Shown here piece by piece: positions 17,609-26,797 of a stretch of 64,000 bases of DNA. Location: assembly GCA_016195405.1 (NCBI GenBank), contig JACPZP010000098.1:16597-80596 (forward strand), in the 5' to 3' direction. The notes below the pieces were generated by a model that was not told where the DNA came from, ran no database searches, and worked only from the letters and a program-made list of their open reading frames with translations. The position numbers were made by a program, and so were the translations under genes. The number at the start of each line of letters is the position of its first letter. Position 1 is the first letter of the stretch. Origin of the DNA: Planctomycetota bacterium. Its GTDB lineage: Bacteria > Planctomycetota > Planctomycetia > Gemmatales > Gemmataceae.

Positions 17609-17646
17609 CGCGGACTTGACCGTCACACGAAAAGGAGTGAATTTCA

Positions 17647-18201
17647 ATGGATAACAAAATGTGGCTCGTCTATGCCGTGCTCGCCGGGCTCTGCTGGGGC
17701 ACCTACGTTCCCTTCATACAACAAGGCATCCGTGGTCTTTCCGGCAATTCGCTTGGTTCCTTTCTTTGTGTCGGCGTCGCGTATTTTCTGATCGCGATTC
17801 TTTATCCCGTGGCCATGTTCATGATGGAAGAGGGAAATCGGCCGAGTTGGACCGGCTACGGCATCACCTTCGCCACTCTCGCCGGCGCCGCCGGCGCGCT
17901 CGGCGCCCTCTGCGTCATCCTCGCCAACCGCGGTGCCGGCGACAATCGCCTCTACATTGCCCCCATCATCTTCGCCCTCGCCCCGGTGCTTAATACGCTC
18001 ATCAGCCTTGTCTGGCACGCCAGTCCCGTCAAAGGCGCCTTTCACTTTGGCTTTGTCATGCCCGATTGGAAGCTGTTCCTGGGCGTCGTCTTGACCGGCA
18101 TCGGCGCCGCCCTGGTTCTCTACTCGAAGGAAGAAACCGAAAAAGCCGCCAAAGGAACGTCTCAGAAAGCCGCCGCCGCCGTGGCGCCGAGCCAAAGATG
18201 A
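17647..18201 (+). CDS. Small DMT/EamA-like integral membrane protein
   Basis: The 184-residue product has about five hydrophobic segments (near residues 5-22, 37-62, 73-95, 103-122, 140-158). The start MWLVYAVLAGLCWGTYVPF resembles the first helix of drug/metabolite transporter (EamA) proteins, where LxWG is common. The length is about half of the usual ten-helix DMT protein, so it may act as a dimer or belong to a separate short family. The C-terminal tail is Lys/Ala rich. An AAAGGAG ribosome site precedes the ATG. Substrate unknown. Confidence 0.6.
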   Translation: MDNKMWLVYAVLAGLCWGTYVPFIQQGIRGLSGNSLGSFLCVGVAYFLIAILYPVAMFMMEEGNRPSWTGYGITFATLAGAAGALGALCVILANRGAGDNRLYIAPIIFALAPVLNTLISLVWHASPVKGAFHFGFVMPDWKLFLGVVLTGIGAALVLYSKEETEKAAKGTSQKAAAAVAPSQR

Positions 18202-18250
18202 CTGCGCCTTTCGCACGCGGTTTCCGCTGAGTAATCGGAGGACCAATCCG

Positions 18251-21200
18251 ATGAACGAACTTGAGCTGTTTGAAGCCGCGATTGCGCTCACCGACCCCGT
18301 GCAACGTGCCGCGCTGCTCGACCGTGAGTGCGCCGGCAGGCCCGAACTGCGCGCCCGCCTGGAAGAGTTGCTGGCGGCGCATGGCCAAGCGAACCCGCTC
18401 CTAGACGAACCACTCGCATCGGGTATCACCGGCCCTGGGAAAACCGTCACTCTCGATGCCATAACGCGCGCGGAGACCGCGGGTACGATCATTGCCGGCC
18501 GCTATAAGCTGCTGCAGCAGATCGGCGAAGGCGGCATGGGCACGGTCTGGATGGCCGAGCAGACCGAACCGGTCAAGCGGCGCGTGGCGGTCAAACTGAT
18601 CCGCGTCGAGCGCGGACAGTCGAAGAGAATCCTGTCACGCTTCGAGGCGGAACGGCAAGCCATCGCGCTCATGGATCACCCGCACATTGCCCGGCTCTTG
18701 GACGCCGGGGAGGCTCCCCCCGCGCACGCAGGGGGCGCGCCGACGCCGTTCTTCGTCATGGAGCTCGTCAAGGGCGTGGCGCTGACGAACTTCTGCGACA
18801 CGCACAAGCTCGGCATCCCGGAGCGGCTCCATCTATTCATGCAAGTCTGCGCTGCCGTTCAGCACGCGCACCAGAAGGGGGTCATCCACCGCGACTTGAA
18901 GCCGTCGAATATCCTGGTCGAATCCCACGACGGCAAGCCGGTGCCGAAGATCATCGACTTCGGCCTGGCCAAGGCGACCAGCGGTCTGCAACTGACCGAG
19001 CACACGCTGTTCACGGCGTTCGGCAGCATGATGGGCACGCCGCTCTACATGGCCCCCGAACAGGCGAACGCGAGCGCCCTGGATGTGGACACACGCGCCG
19101 ACATCTATGCGCTGGGCATTATCCTGTACGAACTGCTGACCGGCACCACGCCGATCACGCGGGAGACCATGAAGAAAGCCGCGCTGGACGAGATGCTGAA
19201 GCTGATCCGCGAGCAGGAGGTCCCGACGCCGAGCTCGCGTCTGAGTTCCGCGGACAGCGCTCCGAGCGCGGCCGCGAACCGGCAGATGGAGCCGGCGAAG
19301 CTGGGCCGGCTTGTCAAAGGGGAGCTGGACTGGATTGTCCTCAAAGCACTGGCGAAGGAGCGCGATCGGCGTTATGAGACCGCCAACGGCTTCGCGAAGG
19401 ACATCGAGCGGTTCCTGAATCACGAGCCGGTGACGGCGGGGCCGCCGACGGCCGCGTATCGCTTTCGCAAGTTCGCGCGCCGGAATCGGGCCGCCCTTTG
19501 GACCACGGGCGTAGTCGCGGTCGCCTTGGTGGTCGGTACGGCCGTGAGTGTCTGGCAAGCCGTGCGCGCGACAAGGGCCGAAGGTTTGGCTGATGCTCGG
19601 CTCACTGCCGAAAAGCGCGCTCGCCAGGACGCCGACACAAACTTCCAAACCGCTCAAAAGGCGGTGGACGACTATTTTACGGTAGTCGCCGGCAGCGCGC
19701 TTCTCGACGCGCCCGGTATGGAACCATTGCGTAAGCAATTGCTCGAGACCGCGATGCGTTACAACCTGGAGTTCATCCGGCAGCGCAGCGATGACCCGAA
19801 GCTCCAAGCCGATGTTGCCGCCGCCCACATCCGCGTCGCCGAGATCACTTACCTGGTTGGAGGGCGGTTTGATCAATGGTTTTCGCATTTGCGTGATGGA
19901 GTGGACATGATCACGCAAATGATCGCAGATGGACGCGATACGCCCGAAGTGCAACAGCGGCTGGCAAGAATTCACCTCTCCTTAGGCTCCGCCCAGCCCA
20001 CGACGGGCCAAACCCCGGACAATGAAGCGGTATTCCGTTACCTGCGCCAGCAAGCGCGAAACTGGGAGAAATTCATCCGCGATAACCCCCAGGTTCCCGA
20101 CTTTCAGGACTCTCTGGCAGGAGTAAGTCTCTATCTTGGCCAAGCCATTTTCTACGGCAGCGAGGCCGCGTCATGGAGCGACCGAGCCATCGAGATTTGG
20201 GAGAAGCTCAAGCGCGAGCATCCCGACGTCCAAAGCTATCGCATGAATCTGGCGCGTGCGTACGAACTTCGTGGACACATGATGGCGCGGGCGCGGCGCA
20301 CTCAGGAGTCGGACGATGCGTTTAAGCAAGCGTTGCAACTTCGCCGTGACTTGACACGCGAATCTCCGGAGAAAGCCCTTCACGGCGCCTGGTTGGCAGC
20401 CACTTACCGGGCTCTTGGCGAAGTGCAGAACACCCGTAACGAACCAATTCAGGCGGAGAAAACGCTGCGCCAGGCCCTGGCTCTTCTGGAGAAACTCGTC
20501 GCCGACTTCCCTGGCGCCCATACCCACCAAGATGAGCTTGCTCGAACGCAACTTACTCTGGCAATCGTGCTCAAAAAGCTAAACCGATCGCAGGAAGCCC
20601 AGGCAGCTTACCGCCAGGCGCTGGGGGGCTTCGAGCAACTTGTGGTCGCTTTCCCTAGAGCGGAGCGCTACCAAAATCAGCTTCTGCAGACTGCCAAAGA
20701 GCTGGCCCAACTCCTGGAAGCCGGCGGTCAGGCGCAGAAGAAGCGTGAGGTCTTAGATGTGGTTTTTGCCGTCTTTGAAAAGCTGACCGCCCGGTCGGCA
20801 AATAGTTCGGAAGATGATCTCCGGGCGATGGCTATCGCCTACCAGAACCTGGCCAAGCTGTTCCGGGACAGCGGGCAAGCCAACGAGGCAGAGAAGGCCT
20901 ACAGGAAAAGCCTGGACCTATTACGCAAGCGTGCAGCCGACTTCCCGAATTTGCCTACCGCTCAGCACGAGTTGGCAAATGCGCTCCGGAAGTTGGCCGA
21001 TGAACTCAAAAACTCCAAACGTTACCAGGACGCGGAGCCTCCTTGTCGCCAGGCCCTCGCACTGTGGCAAAAACTGGCCGCCGACTTTCCCCATGAAAGC
21101 CGCCTCGAGGCTGGTCACACGCTTTGGCAACTCGCATCGATCCTGTCGTCCACAGGCCGTCGTGACGAAGCAGAAAAGACCTTGCGCGAAGCCTTGACGC

Positions 21201-22039
21201 TTTTCAAAGCCTTGGCGGCCGACTTTCCCAAGGAGCGATACTACCGCCAGGAAACAGCATTCAGCTATCGGCTGTTTTGCGACATCTTTGCCGGCGCCGG
21301 CCGCTTGCGGGAGAGAGAGGAGTACTTGCAGCGAGCGGCCGAAATCTACGCCAATCTCGTCGCCGAAGAACCGAATAGCAACTTTTATCGCAGGGAGTTG
21401 TCGTTCGTCTGTAGCATCCTTGCACAGCAATACATCAGGCTGAGCCAATGGGACAAGGCGGCTGCCGCGTATGCAAAGGCTGACCTTTTGGCCCAGCCGC
21501 TGCGCGATGACGCCTTCGCCTACGCCTGTTTGTTCCTGATCCGCGGAGATAGCGAAGGCTACAACCGTTTCTGCCAGGGCATGATCGAGCGCGCGGCGCA
21601 GACGAAGGATCCCTTCGAGGCCTTTGTCCTGGCACGCACCTGCGCGGTCGCGCTCAAGAGCCCGGTGGATCCCTCTCAGGCCGTCCAGTGGGCGAACCAG
21701 GCCCTCGCCAGCGCTAAACACCCCTGGTATTACCATGCCCTGGGTCTGGCCCAGTATCGCGCCGGTCAGTTCGACCAAGCTCTGCAAAGTTTCTCCAAGG
21801 CCCACGTCAAGTCCTGGACGCTCCGGGACCTCAATTGGTTCGGGCTGGCCCTGGTTCATCACCGTTTGGGCCATCCTGACGAGGCCCGGGGATGTCTGGA
21901 CAAAGGCATCAAGTGGCTGGAGCAAGTAGGCTCGCCAGGGCCCGAGCGGCCTGTAAACCTCCCGTCCCAGGATTGGCTGGAAGCCCAGCTTCTCCGCCGC
22001 GAGGCGGAGGAGATGCTGAAGATAAAGCAGAGTCCGTGA
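18251..22039 (+). CDS. Ser/Thr protein kinase with C-terminal TPR repeats
   Basis: The 1262-residue product has a planctomycete-type N-terminal helix pair (residues 5-45, AALLDRECAGRPELRARLEELL) and a complete Hanks kinase domain: GEGGMG at 92-97, Lys115 in VAVKLI, HRDLKPSN at 213-220, DFG at 236-238, then GTPLYMAPEQ. A single membrane helix follows (about 415-440, TTGVVAVALVVGTAVSVW). The rest, about 800 residues, is TPR-like helical repeats with recurring EAEKAYRKSLDLL and ALWQKLAADFP units. It is therefore a membrane-anchored kinase with an outer or sensory TPR domain. The ECF sigma gene lies 159 bases downstream, and kinase-ECF pairing is common in this phylum. Targets are unknown. Confidence 0.92.
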   Translation: MNELELFEAAIALTDPVQRAALLDRECAGRPELRARLEELLAAHGQANPLLDEPLASGITGPGKTVTLDAITRAETAGTIIAGRYKLLQQIGEGGMGTVWMAEQTEPVKRRVAVKLIRVERGQSKRILSRFEAERQAIALMDHPHIARLLDAGEAPPAHAGGAPTPFFVMELVKGVALTNFCDTHKLGIPERLHLFMQVCAAVQHAHQKGVIHRDLKPSNILVESHDGKPVPKIIDFGLAKATSGLQLTEHTLFTAFGSMMGTPLYMAPEQANASALDVDTRADIYALGIILYELLTGTTPITRETMKKAALDEMLKLIREQEVPTPSSRLSSADSAPSAAANRQMEPAKLGRLVKGELDWIVLKALAKERDRRYETANGFAKDIERFLNHEPVTAGPPTAAYRFRKFARRNRAALWTTGVVAVALVVGTAVSVWQAVRATRAEGLADARLTAEKRARQDADTNFQTAQKAVDDYFTVVAGSALLDAPGMEPLRKQLLETAMRYNLEFIRQRSDDPKLQADVAAAHIRVAEITYLVGGRFDQWFSHLRDGVDMITQMIADGRDTPEVQQRLARIHLSLGSAQPTTGQTPDNEAVFRYLRQQARNWEKFIRDNPQVPDFQDSLAGVSLYLGQAIFYGSEAASWSDRAIEIWEKLKREHPDVQSYRMNLARAYELRGHMMARARRTQESDDAFKQALQLRRDLTRESPEKALHGAWLAATYRALGEVQNTRNEPIQAEKTLRQALALLEKLVADFPGAHTHQDELARTQLTLAIVLKKLNRSQEAQAAYRQALGGFEQLVVAFPRAERYQNQLLQTAKELAQLLEAGGQAQKKREVLDVVFAVFEKLTARSANSSEDDLRAMAIAYQNLAKLFRDSGQANEAEKAYRKSLDLLRKRAADFPNLPTAQHELANALRKLADELKNSKRYQDAEPPCRQALALWQKLAADFPHESRLEAGHTLWQLASILSSTGRRDEAEKTLREALTLFKALAADFPKERYYRQETAFSYRLFCDIFAGAGRLREREEYLQRAAEIYANLVAEEPNSNFYRRELSFVCSILAQQYIRLSQWDKAAAAYAKADLLAQPLRDDAFAYACLFLIRGDSEGYNRFCQGMIERAAQTKDPFEAFVLARTCAVALKSPVDPSQAVQWANQALASAKHPWYYHALGLAQYRAGQFDQALQSFSKAHVKSWTLRDLNWFGLALVHHRLGHPDEARGCLDKGIKWLEQVGSPGPERPVNLPSQDWLEAQLLRREAEEMLKIKQSP

Positions 22040-22198
22040 ATGGCCGCCTCTTGTGCGGAAAAATTTAGGGCCGGGGAGGTTCCGCAGGCATGCACGTCCC
22101 TCCCCAACCCGGCACCATCCCGGCGCTTGGTCTGCGCGCCGGGACAGAGGACCAGCAAACAAGTATTATGAGGGCAAAGCCAAGGCGCCGGAAAAGCA

Positions 22199-22711
22199 AT
22201 GACGCCCGACGAATTGCTGCCCCAGGTGTACGATGAGCTCCGCAAGCTTGCTGCCGCGAAGCTGGCCGGCGAGAGGCCGGGGCACACCCTCGACGCTACC
22301 GGACTGGTTCACGAGGCGTTCCTCAAACTCGGCGGGGAACGGTCGTTCGCGACCCGCGGCGACTACTTGCAGGCGGCGGCCCAGGCCATGCGGCGCATCC
22401 TGGTCGATCACGCCCGCGCTCGCAACGCCGCCAAGCGCGGCGGCGCCAAGCGCGGCAGCGGAGGACGCGTCGAGCTCGAAGCGGACCACCGCGTCAGCCA
22501 ACCACCCAACGACGACATCGAGGCGCTGGACGAAGCCCTCACGAAGCTTGCCACCGAGCATCCGCAGCTGGCTCAACTCGTCCAGTTACGGCGTTTCGGC
22601 GGCCTCACACTCGACCAATGCGCCGAAGTCCTCAGCATCTCCGCCCGCACCGCCGACACCTGGTGGGCCTACGCTCGTTCCTGGCTTAGCGTCGAACTCG
22701 GCAAGCGCTAA
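22199..22711 (+). CDS. ECF sigma factor (TIGR02999-type)
   Basis: The 170-residue sigma-70-family protein has region 2 (LLPQVYDELRKLAAAKLAGERPGHTLDATGLVHEAFLKL in the underlying sequence, residues 5-43) with the characteristic HTLxxTxLVHEAFLKL block, a basic linker (AKRGGAKRGSGGRVEL) and region 4 with LTLDQCAEVLSISARTADTWWAYARSWL. This matches the ECF subfamily that in planctomycetes accompanies Ser/Thr kinases rather than a classical anti-sigma factor. The kinase is directly upstream on the same strand. The usual gene order is sigma first; here it is reversed. Confidence 0.9.
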   Translation: MTPDELLPQVYDELRKLAAAKLAGERPGHTLDATGLVHEAFLKLGGERSFATRGDYLQAAAQAMRRILVDHARARNAAKRGGAKRGSGGRVELEADHRVSQPPNDDIEALDEALTKLATEHPQLAQLVQLRRFGGLTLDQCAEVLSISARTADTWWAYARSWLSVELGKR

Positions 22712-22729
22712 GGTCAGGAACAGATAGGA

Positions 22730-22900
22730 TCACGACTTCCAGGCGTTGCGTTGTCGAGGTTGAAGCGTGTCCACTTCGTGACGGAAGGCGCGCTCGATCG
22801 TGACCGCCACCTGACCGGCCTCCTCGCCCTGAATCCAGATCTCCGCGTCCAGAGTCTGGAATACGAAGCACCGCACGTCCTCCGCCAACTCGTCCACCAT
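22730..22900 (-). CDS. Small hypothetical ORF (56 aa)
   Basis: An ATG at 22900 opens a 56-residue frame starting MVDELAEDVRCFVFQ and ending QPRQRNAWKS, convergent with the ECF sigma gene and 18 bases from it. The composition (acidic N-terminus, alternating hydrophobics, basic C-terminus) looks protein-like, but no family is recognised and no good ribosome site is seen. It could be a short gene or the remnant of a larger one. The 260 bases from 22901 to the next gene hold nothing recognised. Confidence 0.3.
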   Translation of the reverse strand: MVDELAEDVRCFVFQTLDAEIWIQGEEAGQVAVTIERAFRHEVDTLQPRQRNAWKS

Positions 22901-23160
22901 TCAAGAACCTAAACCCGCCCTTGCCGGATGAGCCAAATGAATTTAATGTTTGGCGCACAATAACTTACGGCGGCGAATCGAATTAGGTTCCATCTGTTTC
23001 TCTACGGCAAATATGTTTCACGACGTCGTGCGTGTGCATGCCATGAAACCAATACGCGCGCCTTGAAAACTTCACCCTGAGCGATAGGAAAAAAGCATTC
23101 CGGCCTCGGCTTCCACCTCGCCGCGGCTGATTCGCGTTACCTGCTTTTTTTGAGAGTGTA

Positions 23161-24750
23161 ATGCCCCTCGGTTATCTCTGCCTCGTCCTGCACGCCCATT
23201 TGCCTTTCGTTCGCCATCCCGAGTACGACGACTTTCTCGAAGAGGATTGGTTCTACGAGGCAATTACCGAAACCTATATCCCTCTCTTGGAAGTCATGGA
23301 CGGCTTGGAGCGCGACGGCGCCGATTGGCGGCTCACCATGTCGGTTACGCCGACTCTGGCCGCCATGCTCGCCGATCCGCTTTTGCAATATCGTTATGTC
23401 CGCCACATCGATAACTTGATTTCGCTTTCCGGCAAGGAAATCGAACGCACGCGCTGGCAGCCGGACTTCCATCACCTCGCCCACATGTACCACGACCGCT
23501 TTCGCCGCGCCCGCGAGGTCTTCGTCAACCAGTACGGCAACAACCTCGTCAACGGCTTTCGGCGCTTTTTCCAATCCGGCAAGCTCGAAATCATCACTTG
23601 CGGGGCGACGCACGGCTTCTTCCCGCTGATGCAGGCGAACTCGAACGCCGTCCGCGCCCAAATCGAGATCGGTTGCCGCGAGTTCGAGCGCCACTTCGGC
23701 AAGCGTCCCCAGGGCATCTGGCTGCCGGAGTGCGGCTACGCTCCGGGCGTCGACAAGCTCTTGCGCGACTCCGGCATCCGCTATTTCTTCGTCGACACGC
23801 ACGGCGTACTCTTCGCCGAGCCACGGCCAAGATTCGGCGTCTACGCGCCGATCCTCTGCCCCGAAAGCGGCGTGGCGGCGCTGGCACGCGACACCGAGTC
23901 GTCCAAGCAAGTGTGGAGCGCCATCGAAGGCTATCCCGGCGATTTCTGCTATCGCGAATTCTACCGCGACGTCGGCTTCGACCTCGATTACGAGTACTTG
24001 AAGCCGCACCTGCACCAGAGCGGCATTCGCAGCCATCTGGGGATCAAGTATTACAAAATCACCGGCCGCGGCAACCACAAAGAGGTCTACCATCCCAAGG
24101 TCGCCCTCGACAAGTCGGCCGATCATGCCGGCAATTTCATGTTCAACCGTGAGAAGCAGGTGGAATGGCTGTCAGGCTCGATGGATGGCCGGCCGCCCCT
24201 GATTGTCGCGCCCTACGATGCCGAATTGTTCGGCCATTGGTGGTTCGAGGGGCCGGACTGGATCAACTACCTGCTGCGCAAGATCCACTGGGATCAGCAA
24301 ACGATCAAGACGATCACGGTCCCGGAATACCTCGACAAGTTCCCGAAGGTTCAGGTGTCGCAGCCGTCGTTCTCGAGCTGGGGCTACAAGGGCTACTGCG
24401 AAGTCTGGCTGGAAGGCTCCAACGATTGGCTCTATCGGCACCTGCACGAGAACGCCGACCGCATGGTCGAATTGGCCCACAGTCACGCGGATAACGGCAA
24501 CCAGCTCAAACGCCGCGCCTTGAATCAAGCGGCCCGCGAGCTTCTCCTCGCGCAGTCAAGCGATTGGGCGTTCATCATGAAGACCGGCACTATGGTCGAG
24601 TACGCCCACGAGCGGACCAAGGTGCACATTCTCAACTTCAACCACCTCTACGAACAAATCAAGTCGGGCGACATCGACGAAGCTTGGCTCAGCCAAATCG
24701 AACGCCGCCACAACCTGTTCCCGGACATCGATTATCGGGTGTACGCGTAG
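23161..24750 (+). CDS. GH57 family 1,4-alpha-glucan branching enzyme
   Basis: The 529-residue product matches GH57 branching enzymes (DUF1957-bearing type), which form alpha-1,6 branches in glycogen. It begins with the GH57 signature LCLVLHAHLPFVRHPE. The probable nucleophile Glu lies in GIWLPECGYAPGVD and the acid Asp in APYDAELFGHWWFEG. The C-terminal helical part contains a Trp-rich SSWGYKGYCEVWLEGSNDWLY segment. The length is normal for the short GH57 branching enzymes. It stands alone, with no other glycogen gene beside it. Confidence 0.9.
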   Translation: MPLGYLCLVLHAHLPFVRHPEYDDFLEEDWFYEAITETYIPLLEVMDGLERDGADWRLTMSVTPTLAAMLADPLLQYRYVRHIDNLISLSGKEIERTRWQPDFHHLAHMYHDRFRRAREVFVNQYGNNLVNGFRRFFQSGKLEIITCGATHGFFPLMQANSNAVRAQIEIGCREFERHFGKRPQGIWLPECGYAPGVDKLLRDSGIRYFFVDTHGVLFAEPRPRFGVYAPILCPESGVAALARDTESSKQVWSAIEGYPGDFCYREFYRDVGFDLDYEYLKPHLHQSGIRSHLGIKYYKITGRGNHKEVYHPKVALDKSADHAGNFMFNREKQVEWLSGSMDGRPPLIVAPYDAELFGHWWFEGPDWINYLLRKIHWDQQTIKTITVPEYLDKFPKVQVSQPSFSSWGYKGYCEVWLEGSNDWLYRHLHENADRMVELAHSHADNGNQLKRRALNQAARELLLAQSSDWAFIMKTGTMVEYAHERTKVHILNFNHLYEQIKSGDIDEAWLSQIERRHNLFPDIDYRVYA

Positions 24751-24776
24751 GCCTTCAGAGCCGCGCCACTGGACTA

Positions 24777-24849
24777 CAGAGCCGCGCCCGTTAGGAAGCG
24801 AATTTGCCACGTCACGAACTGAACCCGCTTCCTGACGGGCGCGGCTCTG
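24777..24849. terminator. 24-bp-arm hairpin in a convergent gap
   Basis: The arms at 24777-24800 and 24826-24849 pair with one mismatch around a 25-base loop. A partial extra copy of the left arm lies at 24756-24767. The element lies between the ends of the GH57 gene (plus) and the winged-helix gene (minus, stop at 24852), as expected for a shared bidirectional terminator. Its ends differ from the TTTAGC hairpins. Confidence 0.6.
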
Positions 24850-24851
24850 AT

Positions 24852-25598
24852 TCAACGTGCCGCGTAGTAGAAGACTTGCGGGCCGTCGAGGAGCGCGTAC
24901 TCCGGCTCGGGTGGTCCTTCGGGGCCGTCAAAAGGCAAAAGTCGCAGGACGCCGCGGTCGTGCAGGCGGCGAAGGCCGAGGTGGAAATCCCTCAAGACCA
25001 GTCCGTTTTCCTTGTCTTTCAGAACGGCGAACAATTCGGGAAGCGCGCATTTTTCGCCGAGGCCGCCGTCGCGGCGCCGTTCCAAGTAGCTGACGGCTTC
25101 ATGTCCCCATGGCAACGCGCCAGCCGCGCCTTCGGGCAGCGCCGGGCCCATCTTCTCCGCTCGTTTCAGAGCCTCGACGACGCGCTCGGTCAGCGATTCC
25201 ATTCGCCGATTCAAGGCCTCGACTTCATTCGCCAGTCGTTGACTCAGCGCGTCGACACTCCGGCGCAGCTCCATCAGCCAGGCCGGAATGCCGTCTTGGT
25301 TCAGTTGCAGAACCGCTTTCAGTTCTTCCATCGCCCGGATCGGCGATTCCTGGGCAAGCAAGTACTCAATGCCCTTCGCCGTCACCTTGACCCACTCGGT
25401 GGTTGTTTTGCCTTTGCTCTCCGTGCGGATGATTTCGATCAGCCCGTCACGCACGGCCTGCGAGGCGATTTCGGCGTGCAAGCTGGTGCGGCCCGTGAAC
25501 AGCCCGGGCAGCTTACCGCTCTGGTAAAGACGCTGTTCGCCCTCCACGTCGGCGCCGAGCCGCAAAGCGTCCAACAGGATTTCCTTGACCCTATCCAT
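24852..25598 (-). CDS. Winged-helix and coiled-coil hypothetical protein
   Basis: The 248-residue product is not assigned to a named family. Residues 1-85 look like a winged-helix DNA-binding domain (EIASQAVRDGLIEIIRTESKGKTTTEWVKVTAKGIEYLL: helix, beta wing, helix). Residues about 85-145 form a heptad-patterned coiled coil (ALSQRLANEVEALNRRMESLTERV). The C-terminal 90 residues look like a second winged-helix-like fold (CALPELFAVLKDKENGLVLRDFHLGLRRL). It probably binds DNA as a dimer. It is divergent from trpS, sharing a 150-base promoter region. Confidence 0.6.
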   Translation of the reverse strand: MDRVKEILLDALRLGADVEGEQRLYQSGKLPGLFTGRTSLHAEIASQAVRDGLIEIIRTESKGKTTTEWVKVTAKGIEYLLAQESPIRAMEELKAVLQLNQDGIPAWLMELRRSVDALSQRLANEVEALNRRMESLTERVVEALKRAEKMGPALPEGAAGALPWGHEAVSYLERRRDGGLGEKCALPELFAVLKDKENGLVLRDFHLGLRRLHDRGVLRLLPFDGPEGPPEPEYALLDGPQVFYYAAR

Positions 25599-25748
25599 AA
25601 GTGGACCAGTTTACCGCTAACCCATATCAAAATACATCATCAGTTTGTACGCGAGACTGCCAAACGAAAGCACATACGCAATCGAATTATCCGTTGTACT
25701 TCCGAGTTGCGTAGGAGCAGCGCTTGCGGGCCTCGCGGGGAATATGCT

Positions 25749-26747
25749 ATGATCGCTTCCCTGCAACCTTCAAAGACCAAGCGCATCCTGAGCGGCGTGC
25801 AACCCTCGGGCAAGCTTCACCTCGGCAACTATTTCGGCGCCGTCAAGCAACACGTGGAAATGCAGCATGAAGGGCAGGCATTCTTCTTCATCGCCGATTA
25901 CCATGCCCTGACCACTCTCCAGGACGCGAACGCATTGCGGGAGTGCGTCCGGGACGTCGCCCTTGATTACCTGGCCCTCGGGCTCGATCCCAATATCGCG
26001 ATCTTCTTCAGGCAATCCGACGTGCCGCAGGTCACCGAGCTGGCTTGGATCTTGTCCACGGTCACGAACATGGGACTCTTGGAGCGAGCTGTCTCTTACA
26101 AGGACAAGGTGGAAAAAGGCCTGGAAGCGTCGGTCGGCCTGTTCACCTACCCGGTTCTGATGGCGGCCGACATCCTCATCTATCGCTCGCACCTGGTGCC
26201 GGTCGGAAAGGACCAGGTGCAACACCTCGAAATGACCCGCGACATCGCCATCAAATTCAACCGAGCGTATAAAGAGGTTTTCCCGGAGCCGCAGCCTTAT
26301 GTGCCCAAGCAGGAAAGCAGGGCGAAGGTGCCCGGAACCGATGGGCAGAAAATGAGCAAGTCCTACGGCAACACCATCGACATGTTCGCGGAAGGAAAGC
26401 CGCTCGAGAAGTCGGTGATGGGCATCAAGACCGACAGTACGCCCATGGGACAGCCGCTCGACCCGGATAAGGACACGGTGTTCGCACTGTACAGCTTGTT
26501 CGCGACCGAGGAGGAGAAAGCCGCGTTGGCCGCCGATTATCGGGCTGGGAAAATCGGCTACGGAGGCGCCAAGAAGTTTTTGAAGGCGAAGATTGAAAGC
26601 CACTTCGCGCCGTTCCGCGACAAACGGAAGGAGTTGGCCCGCGATCCAAAGACCGTGGACGACATTCTTCGCGCCGGCGCTGCCAAAGCCAGCGCCGAGG
26701 CGGAAGCAACGATGGCGCTGGTGCGCATGGCTACTGGACTGCGCTAA
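25749..26747 (+). CDS. trpS: Tryptophanyl-tRNA synthetase
   Basis: The 332-residue class I synthetase charges tRNA-Trp. The HIGH-type motif is in SGVQPSGKLHLGNYFGAVK, the specificity region includes FFFIADYHALTT, and the KMSKS loop is exact (DGQKMSKSYGN). The frame is open for another 315 codons upstream, but that part overlaps the opposite gene and is non-coding. The ATG at 25749 gives the family length of about 330. It lies divergent from the winged-helix gene. Confidence 0.95.
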   Translation: MIASLQPSKTKRILSGVQPSGKLHLGNYFGAVKQHVEMQHEGQAFFFIADYHALTTLQDANALRECVRDVALDYLALGLDPNIAIFFRQSDVPQVTELAWILSTVTNMGLLERAVSYKDKVEKGLEASVGLFTYPVLMAADILIYRSHLVPVGKDQVQHLEMTRDIAIKFNRAYKEVFPEPQPYVPKQESRAKVPGTDGQKMSKSYGNTIDMFAEGKPLEKSVMGIKTDSTPMGQPLDPDKDTVFALYSLFATEEEKAALAADYRAGKIGYGGAKKFLKAKIESHFAPFRDKRKELARDPKTVDDILRAGAAKASAEAEATMALVRMATGLR

Positions 26748-26797
26748 GTTTGTAGCCCCAGCCCACACGCGCGTCTTCGAGCATGCGGGCTTGACAA

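Noticed and set aside
24804..25748. Long in-frame upstream extension of trpS (315 codons)
   Set aside because: It lies opposite the winged-helix gene, has no domain pattern, and trpS at 25749 already has the normal family length.
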